Source: Symbiotaphrina buchneri
Lineage: Eukaryota; Ascomycota; Symbiotaphrinales; Symbiotaphrinaceae
Reading direction: 5' to 3'
Length of the DNA: 64,000 nucleotides
NCBI GenBank assembly: GCA_001599915.1
Contig: BCIG01000029.1
Location: 66,654-130,653 of the forward strand
Shown here: one piece after another, positions 46,392-57,903 of the stretch
Layout: every line of letters starts with the position of its first letter
Numbering within the stretch: the first letter of the stretch is position 1
Position numbers and translations under genes: made by a program
The notes under the pieces: model-generated
Seen by the model: the letters and a program-made list of their open reading frames with translations, nothing else
What the model was told of the DNA's origin: nothing
The model's database searches: none

Positions 46392-48344
46392 ATGGATGGG
46401 GAAAGGGATGCGAAGCGAAGGAAGGTTGAGACTGTGTCGTCGACGACAGTCGCGTCGGCAACTGTCTACAGAGAGACCAGAGAGAACGGGAAGACTGATG
46501 CCCAGAAGCAATCTGCTGCGGCTCTATTCTCTGGATCTCTTACTCGCACGATCAGCCCTCCGCTGTCTAGACGAGCAACGCCGCAGGGGACTAGCACACC
46601 CCGAGCTGGAGATGATACTTCAACACCCAAGCGCTCAAGCGCCAGACCCGCACAAACGAAGTTAATACCTTCCCCAATCCAACTCACTCGGGTGGAGGGA
46701 CTTTCTCAAGCGCACAACGTCGATACTGTCAGTCTTCGAGATGTTCTGGGCGATCCACTCATCCGTGAGTGCTGGATATTCAATTACCTTTTCGACATGA
46801 ATTTCGTCTTGTAAATCTCCCGGATTTCCTTCGAGCGGCTCTGCTAATTATTGTAGGAGCAACTTCGATGAGGATGTCCGGAGCCTTGTCAAGATCAAGA
46901 TCATTCATGGGTCATGGAAGGCGGAAGATTCGAACAAGCTTCACATTGATGTACGGCCAATCCCCAAACCCGAGCTTCTTTGCTTCTCTAACGTCTACTG
47001 GAAGGATGTTGCCAAAAGACATAGTAACGTGGAAGTCATCACAGCTTATATGCCTGAGATGTTTGGAACTCATCATACGAAAATGATCATATTGTTCCGC
47101 CATGATGGATTCGCCCAGTGAGTGTAGTACATTATGCTTCAATTTAGATCGCTGATAGTGAAAGGGTGAACATCCTCACATCAAACATGCTCCACCGAGA
47201 TTGGAAGATGTGTCAAGCAATCTGGCGGTCACCTTTGCTGTCACCTACAGAAGACGCCACAAACGAAGCAAGAAGACCGTCTCCATTACCGGCGATCGGC
47301 TCCGGATCTAGGTTCAAATGGGACTTGATAGCGTATCTCACCACCTACGGCAGACCAGCTTTGCGACCCCTCGTAGAACAACTTAAGTCATACGATTTCA
47401 CTCCTATTCGCGCAGCATTGGTTGCGAGTGCCCCGAAAAAGCAGATCATCCAATCGACTGACCCATCAAACGAGACACTTTGGGGCTGGCCCGGCCTCAC
47501 ACATGTGCTAGAACACATTCCCGCTCAAGCCACAGCGCGACCTCACATAGTGATGCAAGTCTCATCTGTGGCGAGCTTGGGCAGCGGCGACAAGTGGTTC
47601 CAAAATACATTCCTTGCGACACTGAGCACCCCCAGGCGGAAGCCAGGCATACTTATCAGCGCTCCTGCGAAGCCAAAGTTCTCCCTCATATTCCCTACCG
47701 CAGAGGAAATTCGTCGCTCCGTGGACGGTTACGGATCCGGCGGATCAATCCACATGAAAACACAGACCGCAGCGCAACTAAAGCAACTGCAATATCTGAA
47801 GCCCATGCTGTGCCATTGGGCGGGAGATACAGATGACGGTAGCTCTAGAGAGGGTGTTCATGAGGCGGGAAGGAGAAGAGCTGCGCCGCACATCAAGACC
47901 TATATCCGATATACGGACTCCACAATGACGAGGATCGACTGGGCGATGGTGACGTCCGCAAACCTGTCCATGCAAGCCTGGGGGTATGCTCCTAGCGCGA
48001 CTGGCGAGGTGCGTGTCTGCAGCTACGAGATTGGCGTCGTAGTCTGGCCTGCGCTGTGGGAGACGGAAGCAAGCAGTGCAGATGGCGAGGCACCATCAGC
48101 TAAGAACCGGGTTGAGATGGTCCCGGTCTTTGGGAAGGATATGCCAGACGCAGTCTTGGATGAAGACAGTGAGACGGAAGATGAAGATGGTCCGCCGGTC
48201 GTGGATGTGGTCCGAGTTGGGCTTCGTATGCCTTATGACCTCCCGTTGACCCCTTACGCGGCCAATGAAATGCCCTGGTGCGCCACTGCTCCTGATCCTA
48301 CGCCGGACTGGATGGGCAGAGTCTGGCCTGGCTTTGAGCGGTGA
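46392..48344 (+). CDS. TDP1: Tyrosyl-DNA phosphodiesterase 1
   Basis: Three exons, 46392-46810, 46857-47117 and 47165-48344, with a 46-base and a 47-base intron in phase 2, give 619 residues. A disordered basic N-terminus (DAKRRKVE, possible nuclear signal) precedes the phospholipase-D-like fold. Both HKN motifs are present: FGTHHTKMIILF (His213, Lys215) and PHIKTYIRYTD (His469, Lys471) followed by WAMVTSANLS with the conserved Asn near 493. Further family segments are NILTSNMLHRDW, SVASLG and the C-terminal MPYDLPLTPYAANEMPWC. The enzyme removes topoisomerase I peptides and other 3' adducts from DNA ends in the nucleus. Length and motifs suggest a complete functional gene. Confidence 0.93.
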
Positions 48345-48663
48345 GGGAGGGACGATGACCCATTGGTGGCTTTTTACTGGAGAGCTATGGCAGTGCTAAA
48401 GCAGCATTATTTGGAATCGGCATTACTGAAAGGTGTTTCGCTTGCTAGACATTTCAACATGGTAATGGCATTGCATGCATTAGGCAATATGGTCTGGACA
48501 TGGTTTATCGCAGTACTTATGAAGCTGGAGATAGAGGTCCATATAATAACGGCCTATTGTTGCTGAACCAATCTCACTGCTGATAAGACTACACGTCGAA
48601 TGATACCGGCAATACTTACCTGATGTTGAGCGACATCAATAATTATTGATCATGACATCCCTC
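48345..48663. other. Convergent 3' region
   Basis: About 320 bases between the convergent Tdp1 and membrane-protein genes; nothing recognised. Confidence 0.5.
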
Positions 48664-49912
48664 CTATTCTTCTCTTCTCTTTCTACTCAGTAGATATACT
48701 GCTTCCAACAACAAGGGTGTAAAAACAAGTACGGCAATCACTTGCCCGAATGACCATCTGTTATCAACCGCATCCACTTCCACCGAGCGCGCCAGAGCCT
48801 GCTGAATTTCCCTAAATCGGGCAATAGCCCAAATCTCCGGGATTGCAATCACCGCTTCCAGCGCGATTAGGCCGCCACCAAAGGAAACTACAGCACCGTT
48901 GCTCGGCTTCCGGGTGACCCGCCTCCATAGATAGTAGCGCAGCGACGGTTCGGCTACCCGATAAAGCGTGAAAAGAAAGATACACGCGGAGCCGCCGACA
49001 GTAAAAGACGTCGACGGCGATTTTTTCTGCGTCTGACAGCAAGGTCGTGTTACTGAAGCAGATACTTTCCAACGTTCCCCACTCGGTGTTGTTCAGGGCT
49101 TGCTCGTCGGTTCCCGGTCCGCCGTTGGTGCCGCTCAAGTCCGGTATATGCGAGATGAATGAGTACATGAACATTAGCCACGTGGCGCAGAAGAGCAGAA
49201 GACGGAGCGGCCGTCGTTCGACCAGGGCGTCGCTATCGGGGTTCCTGTGAGGGTGCGCTGCCTCCGCCATTGGCTCGTGTGTGGCTGCTTGCTGACCTTC
49301 ATCTGTATTCTCGGCTACTTGCGGCGCTGCAGCGCGCTCTGCAGCCCTCGTCAGTGCGTCGAAATGGTAGAGCGGGAACATCAGCGGCGTCATGGCCAGC
49401 ACACAGACGGAGTACAGCAGCTCGACGGTCAAGCCGCCGAGATCTTCCGCGCTGATGCCGAAGTCTTTGTGGACCAACACGATCATGCTGGAGATCTGGA
49501 TCGCAAGGCTGAAGTAGACGGCGCTGTCGAAGAACATTTCCAGCAGGTGCGTTGAGAGAACCTGATCCGTCCACTGGTGATTCTTCATTCGCGCCAGGCG
49601 GTAATACAGCCCTAGACAGGACAGGACGAGACCCAGGACAACTTCCATAATGTACCCCATGTAGACCTGCAATATGTCAATGAGAAAGCTCCCTAACGCT
49701 GGGCACAGAGGTTAACCTACGCCGATGCCTGAGATGTCGGGATTGCCAGTTCCCCAGAGGACATTGCAGACAACGGATTTACAGGGTGTGAGGAGCTCGA
49801 GATCAGAGCCGGTTAAATCTCGCATCAGCGTGACATAGTCTGAGAAGCTCGTCCGCAGCGCAAGCGCTGTGCAATTCACTACTGTCACTGAGGTCGATAC
49901 ATTTGCTGCCAT
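48664..49912 (-). CDS. Polytopic membrane protein, unknown, one-base phase break
   Basis: Minus strand. Exon 1 is 49912-49721, followed by a 54-base intron (GTAGGT...TTGCAG) and a long second part from 49666. Hydrophobic segments include VYMGYIMEVVLGLVLSCLG, VYFSLAIQISSMIVLVH, VELLYSVCVLAMTPLMFPLY, LRLLLFCATWLMFMYSFI, GSACIFLFTLYRV, GGGLIALEAVIAI and FGQVIAVLVFTPLLLEAVYL, about seven in all, with a charged end (SRKRREE). The N-terminus is Thr/Ser/Cys-rich and probably extracellular. The frame up to about 48990-49020 and the frame after it differ by one base, and no GT/AG intron in the right phase connects them. An indel or incipient decay is likely. Coding total is about 400 residues. I do not recognise the family. 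Confidence 0.65.
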
Positions 49913-50456
49913 GGCGAGTCAGTGGTTTCCAAATGAATCAGGGCATGTAATGGGTAACGTTTCTTATAATGTTCAGGGGGTGGTTTCAGTCTCGATTTGG
50001 TCGTGCCGGTGTGATGAACTTAGGGGTGGAGAGGGCGGAGAGGGCAGACCCTTTGGCCTCATGACCTGGACTGTCCAGCCTACAAGGTCTGATCAGCCGC
50101 ATTAGCTATGGCTGCCTTCAGCCCTTGCGCCTTTCATGCATAAGGCTTGCGAACATGAGTTCTCGCCAGCCAATCAGATGACAGCGAAGGGTGACGGGCG
50201 TGCTCAGCCGCGGGCGGATTGCTGTCCTTTTGCGCGAATCAGAACCCATACAATCGTCAACTAGCGATGTGGCTGAGATCGAGGACGCCCTCCTCAGGCT
50301 TGGTGGGCGGGAGGGAATGGATAGCGACAAAAGATAGACGATTGACCGCATGATGGCTCTCTTTCACTGGGTTCTCAAAAGAGCTTCATCTCGTCTCCAA
50401 CTCAGAATTTCGTACTTTGTAGTGGTATACAAGTGATCGATCGAACGGCCTTCGCG
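49913..50456. other. Divergent intergenic region
   Basis: About 540 bases, shared promoter space of two divergent membrane-protein genes. No motif recognised. Confidence 0.5.
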
Positions 50457-51085
50457 ATGCGACCATTCTACAGCCTCGTCTGGCTGGCACTCATCATATG
50501 GTCACTCCTGCCTGCCCACCAGGCTATCTCCACCCCCTCCGCAGAATCAGTATGCCATGTTTGCTTGTGTTGCACATGATGTTCTCCTCTACAGCAACAT
50601 TCAACTGACAGACCAACAGCAAGCGTCCGAAACCTCTCTCCAGTCCTCTCCCACCTCAACTTCCTCGTCAGTTACCGGCAATGAAGGCGCTCTTCTTTCC
50701 GTAGGAACCTTCACAACGTCTATATCAAACACGACCAATCAACCTCAACCCTCAGCGGCAGCAGCATCGTTGTCACCAGCATTTCTTTCCCCGGTGTAGG
50801 GGCGCCCCCACCAACTGGATCAGCTGCGCCGCCTACTGGTGGCGGGACCGCCGCTCCTACCAATACCGTCGGTGCGGCGCCCGGAGGTGTGGCGGATCTC
50901 TCTACGGGAGGCAAGGTGGGTGTCTCACTTGGGCTGGCAGCTTGTGCAGTTGTGTTGGCGATATTGTAAGTGTTCATCGACAAGGGAAATGTGGCTGTAC
51001 AGCGTGGAGTTGATTGGTAGTTTCGCTGACTGGCAACAGGGCTGGCGCAAACTGGTGGGTTCGTAGACTGCTTAAACAGCAATAG
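50457..51085 (+). CDS. Small type I membrane protein with Ser/Thr/Pro ectodomain
   Basis: Exon 1 (50457-50549) encodes a signal peptide (SLVWLALIIWSLLPAHQAIS). An intron (GTATGC...CCAACAG) leads to a Ser/Thr-rich exon from about 50620. A short second intron, with acceptor CCGTAG near 50704, is needed to reach the frame STLSGSSIVVTSISFPG, PPPTGSAAPPTGGG and the hydrophobic segment VGVSLGLAACAVVLAIL. At 50966 a strong donor GTAAGT and an acceptor at 51039 add AGANWWVRRLLKQQ, turning what would be a GPI-like end into a membrane helix with a basic cytosolic tail, stop at 51085. If that last intron is retained the protein ends after AIL at 50969. The middle junction is uncertain (an intron of only about 38 bases, or a one-base indel). 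Function unknown; possibly a wall-stress sensor-like or surface protein. Confidence 0.55.
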
Positions 51086-51684
51086 GCTCTGCGTGATTGG
51101 AAAGGGTGGAGGATGGGTTTCTGAAATCTGCAACAAGTCAGCACGGGAGCTTCAAGCTTGTTCAGCCTTATATGATGTTTTGTCTTTATCGGATGTCGTT
51201 AGTCCCGATCTATATCAGATGCATAAACACCAAGCCTGTTAGGTTGAATCTCCCATTGGGAATGCGTCTCGAGATGGTCCGCACGCTGTAGTTGATTGCC
51301 CTTTCGAGACGCGAAGAAAGTCCCTGTCAAAGGTGCAGAGAATCGCTGGCCTTCTGCATTACTTCCGCGCTCTTTTCAGAAAAAAAGGCTTATAAATGTT
51401 TCTTATCAAACGTGGCTTGCGCCGTAAATGAATGAATGGCCAAGTCCCTTGATCTCATATTTAAGCTATTCACTACTTCAAAGTCAAGGCTTGTTTTGCT
51501 ATTTTGTAATTGGCAGCCTAAGAAACCTTATGCGGCCCTATGAGTGATAGCTCTCCAATAACCTATATATATTACACTAAGCTCTCTTTTTCAACAACGG
51601 GGCATGTGGCATATGGCGAAGAGTAACTGCAGATAATTAATTTCGTCTTAGAGTGTATCTGAGAAGTTCATATATGAAGTCACA

Positions 51685-51792
51685 TGTAGAGCATCGACCC
51701 TTTGGGGTGAGAGTTCGAATCCCGGAAAAATCTTCGGATTTTCATAGGATCACTTGGGAGTAATTCCCAGTGATCCGAACTTTTTGTTTTTG
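51685..51792 (+). ncRNA. Possible tRNA-derived Pol III element
   Basis: Bases 51686-51725 resemble the second half of a tRNA: TAGAGCA as at the end of a D arm, an anticodon-like region, and GTTCGAATC at 51713-51721, a perfect B-box consensus. No proper acceptor stem or first half of the A box is seen. Downstream lie a short stem with a TTCG tetraloop (AAAATC/GATTTT, about 51726-51741) and a longer stem GGATCACTTGGGA / TCCCAGTGATCC (51748-51777, one bulge). T-runs at 51781-51791 could terminate Pol III. It may be a transcribed structured RNA, a SINE-like relic or a decayed tRNA. Confidence 0.3.
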
Positions 51793-52317
51793 GGTTGGAG
51801 GATCCTGGATAGATTGGTTTTTTTGCTGCAAGGTTGTAGCTTGGTGGTGGTGTTTTCGCCGTCTTTGTTGTCGGCATCAACACTGCCTTCACATTACAAT
51901 ATCCAACCACATGGTAATGTTTCCCTCCCATCTTTTTGATCTGTAATGATAAGTACAAGTTTCATTCCTGCATAGTCATCTCCTGCACTTCGATCCGTCT
52001 ACTAAACCAGTGAGTAAACAAGAACGATCGTGCCGGACACACCCGCCTCCTCTCACGTCAGCCCTAGCATGACGGACCCGCGAGGCCCACCCCGCAGACC
52101 CGACAAGATAGGATAGTCACTCGCCCAGACCACAGCTAGCTACTAGGTGCGGCGACCTTACGCGCGAAAAGAGCTCTAGCAGAGGATGAGTTGTGCAACA
52201 GGAAGGGCACGAGACACCGCTGAGCTGAGAAGACGTCGAGGCGAGGTAAGGCGTCTCGGCATGACAGGACGCCCCGTATCATGTTCGGGAATTGGGAAAG
52301 GCGAGACGGGGACGCAA

Positions 52318-52324
52318 TATATAA
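52318..52324 (+). promoter_or_regulatory. TATA box of the secreted protein gene
   Basis: TATATAAGG 138 bases before the start codon at 52462. Confidence 0.55.
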
Positions 52325-52461
52325 GGAGATGTCGTGGGGCGCCCATAGGTGATCTGGATATCTGAGAACCAAGAGGTGGCCCGGATCGACAAGAAAGACC
52401 CTCAACTACAAGGGAACGTTCAGTTCAGCAAACTGAAAGCGAATACATTCCTCCTTCCGGA

Positions 52462-52970
52462 ATGATCAGCCTACCCCGTCTCAGCTGCCTCCTGGCCGTC
52501 ATGGCCTTCCTCTCGCTCAACAGCTTCGCCTCCGCCTCTCCAACTCCGGAAATAACTACCTTCGACGACCTCTCAACCCCGTACGCCCCATCTCCCATTT
52601 CCACCTCCCCATCCTCCATCCTCCTCTCCTCCTCCCACCATGCCACTAACCCTTCCCCCACAGCAACTCCTCCTCCCTCCTCCCCCGCGCATCCAGCAAA
52701 ATAAACGGGTACACGCAAAGCAGCTCATGCACGGGCTCTTTCTTCGAGTGGACGAACCTAGGCAGCGGGTGCGTGACCAACCGCAACGGCGCGGGGCAGG
52801 CGCAGTGCATGTACAGCCTGTACGTGTACAGCAGCATCAACTGCAAGATCGATATGTACAGCAACGACGACTGCAGCGGCAGTAATTGGGTCGAGAATTT
52901 CTTTGCGGATGGCCAGGAGTTCTGTAGAGAGGAGGGCGAGGGGTTCTTGAGTTTTTACTTGAGCTGTTAG
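52462..52970 (+). CDS. Small secreted Cys-rich protein
   Basis: Two exons, 52462-52580 and 52664-52970 (intron GTACGC...CCACAG, phase 2), give 141 residues. A signal peptide (LSCLLAVMAFLSLNSFASA) is followed by a short propeptide-like stretch ending in LLPRAS and a compact domain with seven cysteines: SSSCTGSFFEW, GSGCVTN, AQCMYSLYVYSS, NCKIDMYSNDDCSGSNWV, QEFCREE and the terminal LSC. The pattern of a Tyr/Phe-rich strand followed by YSNDDCSGS resembles small fungal gamma-crystallin-like secreted proteins. Such proteins may act as effectors or antimicrobial factors, but no specific function can be claimed. It has its own TATA box, pointing to regulated expression. Confidence 0.8.
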
Positions 52971-53164
52971 AGGGAGGAGAGGGGGGAAGGGGAATGGGTC
53001 TGTGATAGGGGCTTGAAAAAGGGGGAACGGGGATGCAGGGGGAGTGGACGGGTGTTTGAATGGGAAATGTTTGGCTGAGTAGGTATTATTTCACCAACCA
53101 AATCATTCACACAGAAATACAACGCAAAACCGCCACCCTATCATCAAAAGCATCTTTGCCCTCA

Positions 53165-55324
53165 TCAAGTCCTCCTCCAACCATACCATCTCCTCCGTCT
53201 AACCCCCATCCCAATCCCACCCGCACTCCTCAATCCACTCCCCCCCTTCCTCCCCTCACCAAGCACCTCAAGGGTCTTGCTCTTGCCATTAGACATCTGC
53301 ACATCAGGGATCCACGCATGCGTGACGACCGCGCCGGCGACCATGAACCCGCTCATCACGCACAGCACGTAGCCGAACTTCTGCGTGCTGCTGAGCGCCC
53401 GGTGGCCGAAGTGCGCGTACTCGTTCATGAACTGCACCAGCACCGCGCCGAGCTTCCCCGCCGCCGCGCTGATCCCGTGGCCTGTGCACCGGTATTGCGT
53501 TGGGAACACTTCCGCGGGGAGGATAAAGGTCGTGGCGTTGGGGCCTGTGCGTGTCCGGTCAGCCCTGAAACCGAATTCGAATGCTGGGCAAGGAGACAAG
53601 CAGTGGGACAAGATTCGGGACAAGCAACTCACCAAGATTAAACGCCACCTGGCAAACACAATACAGCACGATAAGCGCCGGGCCCGAGTTCTGGACTTTA
53701 ATAAAAACGACCCCACTCGCGACAAAGAACACCGCGAGCACAACAAAGCCCCACTTCTGCAGCTTGACGCGGTTGATGTACGGCACCAGCACGATGAACA
53801 GCGCGCTGCCGACGAACGTGCCGATGCTGAGGATCACCAGCACGTGCACCGCGTCGTCGATCAGCATTTGATAGATGCCGCTGCTCGCGTCCCGCATGCT
53901 CTCCGTGTCCCACACCGGCGAATTGGGTGCCACCGCTGCCGCGCCCCAGACTTTTGCTAGAAGTTGCGCGTTTGACAGCCCGAGGCCGTAGAAGGCGAAG
54001 TCGAGGAATAGCCATGCGAGAGAGGTCCCCGCTAGAGTCCGCCAGTTGCCTTGCTGGAATAAGTATTTGCTCAGCGCGGCTTTGGAGAAGTGTGCAGGCG
54101 CCTCGTAGGCCTGGTCAGATGCTGGATGCGCCCATGTGACGGTTGGGCCGGAGAAGTCGGAGAGGGTCGTTAAAGCGTTGTCTGCCGAGGGGAAAGAGTT
54201 GAGCGAGCCTTGTCTACCGGTGCGGCCATCGTTCTGTTTCCATCCGTGTGTTTCCAGCTCGATGTCGCCCTCGGCTGGGTCGGTGAACAGCGTCGCGGCG
54301 TCGAACTCGGCTTTGCCCGGGTCTTCGGCCACGTCGACTGTATATCGTGGACTCTCAGGGATCGTGAGACGGAAGAGCAAGGCAATGAACGCCGGAAGGA
54401 CCCCAGCGCCAATTACCCAGCGCCACATCTGGTCGACAGCTCGGATGATGTCAGGTTCGTGCCGGTTCCGGATCCCCAGCACGACGAAGATAGACACCGC
54501 ATTGGCGACTATCTGTCCGAGAGGTTGCATGGCAAATAAAGCGGCCATCATGCGCCCACGGGACTTCGTAGGTGCAAATTCGGAGGTTATGACGGCTGAC
54601 AATGGGTAATCCGCTCCGACGCCAATGCCTACGATGATTCGCCACCTGGCACATGCATACTTGTCAGCTCCTCAAGGCCTGAAAGAGATCACGGCAGTGA
54701 GATGTCTGTGACATGAACGTACCAAATCAACCAAGCAAACACATTCATACTCCCATTCTGGCCACTCGAGCACATCACCATGCCCAGCGTCGCACCGATC
54801 AACACCATCAGCTCCAAGCCATACATCTTCCTCCTTCCTAGCTTATCAGCCGCAAACCCAAAGACGATCTGGCCGATCATCGAGCCGGCCAGCGTGGCGA
54901 CGTTGATGTACGTCTCGCGGTATGAAATTGTCTCCGTGGGCCAGTAGACGTATGCCAGCATGGGCAGTACGCTGTTGGCGGCGAAGAGCTATATCAGAGC
55001 ACCTGTATCAGCACCATCTGCTTCCTTCCGATGATCGTGAGCTAGCTGGTGCTGAGGTAGAACATACTGTATACCCATCCGTGAAGAACCCCACTCCAGC
55101 GACTAAGACGACAATCCACTGAAAGGGCTGGCGATCAATCGTCTCGCAGATCTGCTGCGCGCGGACCACACGGTCCTATAGTCGTGCTCGTCAGCCGTCA
55201 TCTTCTTATATTTCCAAGCTTGCTTCCAGCTCGAGTCCATCTGGAGCTAACCCACCCTCTCATGCGCGAAATCCCTCGCCCGATCCGTCTTGTACAACCT
55301 CATTCTCCATTTCGATTTCGCCAT
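53165..55324 (-). CDS. MFS inorganic phosphate transporter (PHO84 type)
   Basis: Five minus-strand exons, 55324-55256, 55175-55068, 54988-54723, 54645-53633 and 53544-53165, all in phase, give 611 residues with about 12 transmembrane helices. Phosphate:H+ symporter signatures are [110 protein letters not shown] and [21 protein letters not shown] central hydrophilic loop of about 100 residues separates the halves. The protein imports inorganic phosphate at the plasma membrane; in relatives it is induced by phosphate starvation. The C-terminal tail is unusually basic and Gly-rich ([15 protein letters not shown]). A duplicate ATG at 55303 is possible. Confidence 0.93.
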
Positions 55325-56653
55325 TTCCAGAGGCCGTTATGCTGCTGTTGGACTTCGAACCGGCAGACGCAGCCGCGACGCTGCCTACCCTCGCGAACTG
55401 TCCTGCTTTCACTCTCTCTCCTCTTCTCTGTTGTCGCTGTTGTTGCTCTGCTCAAGCTGGGGAATCCCTTCTTCCTTTCTTTCCCTCGGCTGCGTCAGGA
55501 GCGGGCCGTAGCGAGCTGATCGCGAAGCGGTAAGAAACTCAGTGACCCCTCAATGAATACTACGGTAGTCAGCACAGCTCTATCACCGAGTCTTATTTTC
55601 GTCAATCATCGTTCGACTCATGTTTTCCATAAAATAAATAAAAAATCTTGAAGTATTCTCCATCGTACATGCCGTAGAGAGGGATAGGAAGAAGGAAGGG
55701 TATTCCCAGCCCACCCGCAGCTCAAGGGGAAGTGAGAGGCAGGGTCAGGCAACCCCCGACCGACGGTTCATGCCTCGCCCCGACGACGCCCACCAGCCAG
55801 TCAATCCGGCCCGGGCACTGTCCGCCCGCCAGCGCCCGTCTAGGCCTAAGGATCTTGTACCGTTCTAGTTAGCAACAGCGAGCGAGTGTCGAAACATTTA
55901 GCTAAAGAGTACTTTAACGCAACGTACCAAAACTTCTCGCTGCCTTTACTCCCTCCACTTGTCCTGGTCCCTAGCGGGCTTGGTACAACAAGGTACGTAA
56001 CAGCTAGAGATCGGTTCTGAGTGGTTCGCTGCTCTCGCCTGTAAGAAAGACAGTATCGCTCCACGTGGGGCCTGCTTGCTTGTGCAGTCCGTCTCGAACC
56101 GAAAATGTCGCGCAGCCACCGTCACTATCACTCCTACTGTCACCCAAAGAGGGGTTTAGGGCAAGGGGCTTTTGCCTTATCAGGAATTGTCCGTCTTTAA
56201 GCAGGAAGGGGCCTTTCGATGGCGGAGCTGCTTTTTGTGAAGATGAATATGGGGCATTTATGTCAATTCACAATTTCCTATGGTATATACCTGCTTAGCC
56301 AGCGAGCCGTTACTGGCTGTAACATGACCTGAGCTCACTGTCCAAGAGTAATGTGCATCTAGCCAAACAATGTGTCACAGGTGATCCGTCATGGCACAGC
56401 AAGCAACAATACGTGGTCCCCGAAAGTCTTATGCTTTTCACTCAGAGCGGCTGCACGGCACGTTCGGCACCTCGGCCCGCTCCCTGCATGATGGGGTATC
56501 TCAGTATCTGATTCCTGCAGCAAACTACCTTGCCCTATGTATGCAAACCACTGTCAAACACATGATCTCACGACGAACTTAATGTTGCACAAAACTGCTT
56601 CGCCTCTGTTCGTCATGAAATCGTATCCCGTCAGCAATCTGTATCATATACGT
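55325..56653. other. Long intergenic stretch, nothing recognised
   Basis: About 1.3 kb: the phosphate transporter promoter and unassigned sequence. Neither a gene nor a clear CACGTG/CACGTK Pho4-type cluster was found; one CCACGTGG lies at 56061. Confidence 0.45.
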
Positions 56654-57903
56654 CTAATTCATGGCAAAGGGTAATGGACCACATATAAAAGGTAGGAGCC
56701 AGGGAATAGTTATGCTTCGGGCTGAAAGAGCGTAAAACGTACCATTATAATCAATGAAATGTATCGTCAAAACCTTGAGCTCCGCCAAAATCTCCAGGTT
56801 CGGCCGGAGCTTTAGTATTACAGGTTTGCTCGCCTTGGCCGCGGGCGAGATTTTGTCGATGGAATCGACTACCACAACCCCCCAAAAATCAGTCAAAACT
56901 CAGATGACTGTGAGACTGGCACTCACCTGGAATAACAACATATCTCTTCTTCGGTACGCTCTGCGCATTCGCGAAGAACAGTATAGTCCGCTTGCCAGAC
57001 GCGCTTCTGAAGATGCGGATGTTCTGGCTGACGCACTCCTCGCTGGAGCGTTTCGAGCGGATCTCCGCCACGCCCGCGATGAACTCGAGTTGTTCGTCCC
57101 AGATGACTTCTTGGAATGACACGAAATCTATCAACCCACGTGAATTAAATCAGCGAACGTTCTTGCTTGCTTTTCTTCGTGCAATGAGATTTGTATGAAG
57201 CGCTACCCGTACCGTCATGGTTCTCGAACGTGTAATGCGCTTGTCCCTCCACTAGCTCCTTGCCTAGAATAATCCGCTGCTGCTCGAGGAATGAGACCAT
57301 ATATACAGGCTCTTTTTCGGGGTCGATCGGTCGCTCGACGTGTGGTATGGGGCGGCGCGTGTTCGGAACTGTGGTATTGTAAGCCTAGCTGTGTAGACGT
57401 TGTTGCGGGCGCCATTACTCACAGATATGCAACATCATCCCACATACATCGTCTCGCAGTTGGACGCGGTATAGACTCCCATCCGCGCTTTTATAGACCT
57501 CGACGCTGCTGTAATGCAGCTTGAAGCGCTGATTCCCTTTGACAAAAGACCTACAAACACACAAATTCGTCAGCAACCTAATCCATCCATCCCCTCCATC
57601 CACGACACTATTCTCCGCCGACCTCCTCGCCCACACCCTCGATCCTACTTACAAGCTGACCCTCCCCGTCATAAACACCGGAATGATCGCCTTGGCCGCC
57701 GCCTCAGGGAGCATGAAATCATCATTATAGCTGCTGGGCCGCCTCAACTCGATCGTCGACGGCGACAGCGGCGGCGAAATGCCCGCCATCAGCGGCGTGC
57801 TTGTGCTATCCGAGCGTTCAGACCGGCGCTTGCCTTCCGAGATGCTGGTTCCGGCGGGTGACTGCGCGGGCGTGAGCTCGTGGAAGTGCGAGGGGAAGGA
57901 CAT
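56654..57903 (-). CDS. Conserved-looking unknown protein, five exons
   Basis: Five minus-strand exons, 57903-57653, 57550-57423, 57368-57213, 57127-56927 and 56868-56654, all phase-consistent, give 316 residues. The first 70 residues are disordered (Ser/Pro-rich). Then comes a globular region with VKGNQRFKLHYSSVEVYKS, EPVYMVSFLEQQRIILGKEL, AHYTFENHDDFVSFQEVIWD, ASGKRTILFFANAQS and KKRYVVIPVDSIDKI, rich in beta strands. There is no signal peptide or membrane helix, so it is probably intracellular. Donors and acceptors are all strong, which supports a real expressed gene. The 3' end could instead splice from a GTACGT donor near 56742 to a further short exon. I do not recognise a known domain. 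Confidence 0.75.

Larger units (their letters stand above)
51086..52461. other. AT-rich intergenic stretch with an RNA-like element
   Basis: About 1.4 kb. Apart from the tRNA-derived element near 51690 and the TATA box at 52318 I see no gene. Confidence 0.5.

Noticed and set aside
51685-51725. Functional tRNA gene
   Set aside because: No acceptor stem, no complete A box, and the T and anticodon stems pair poorly; kept only as a tRNA-like element.
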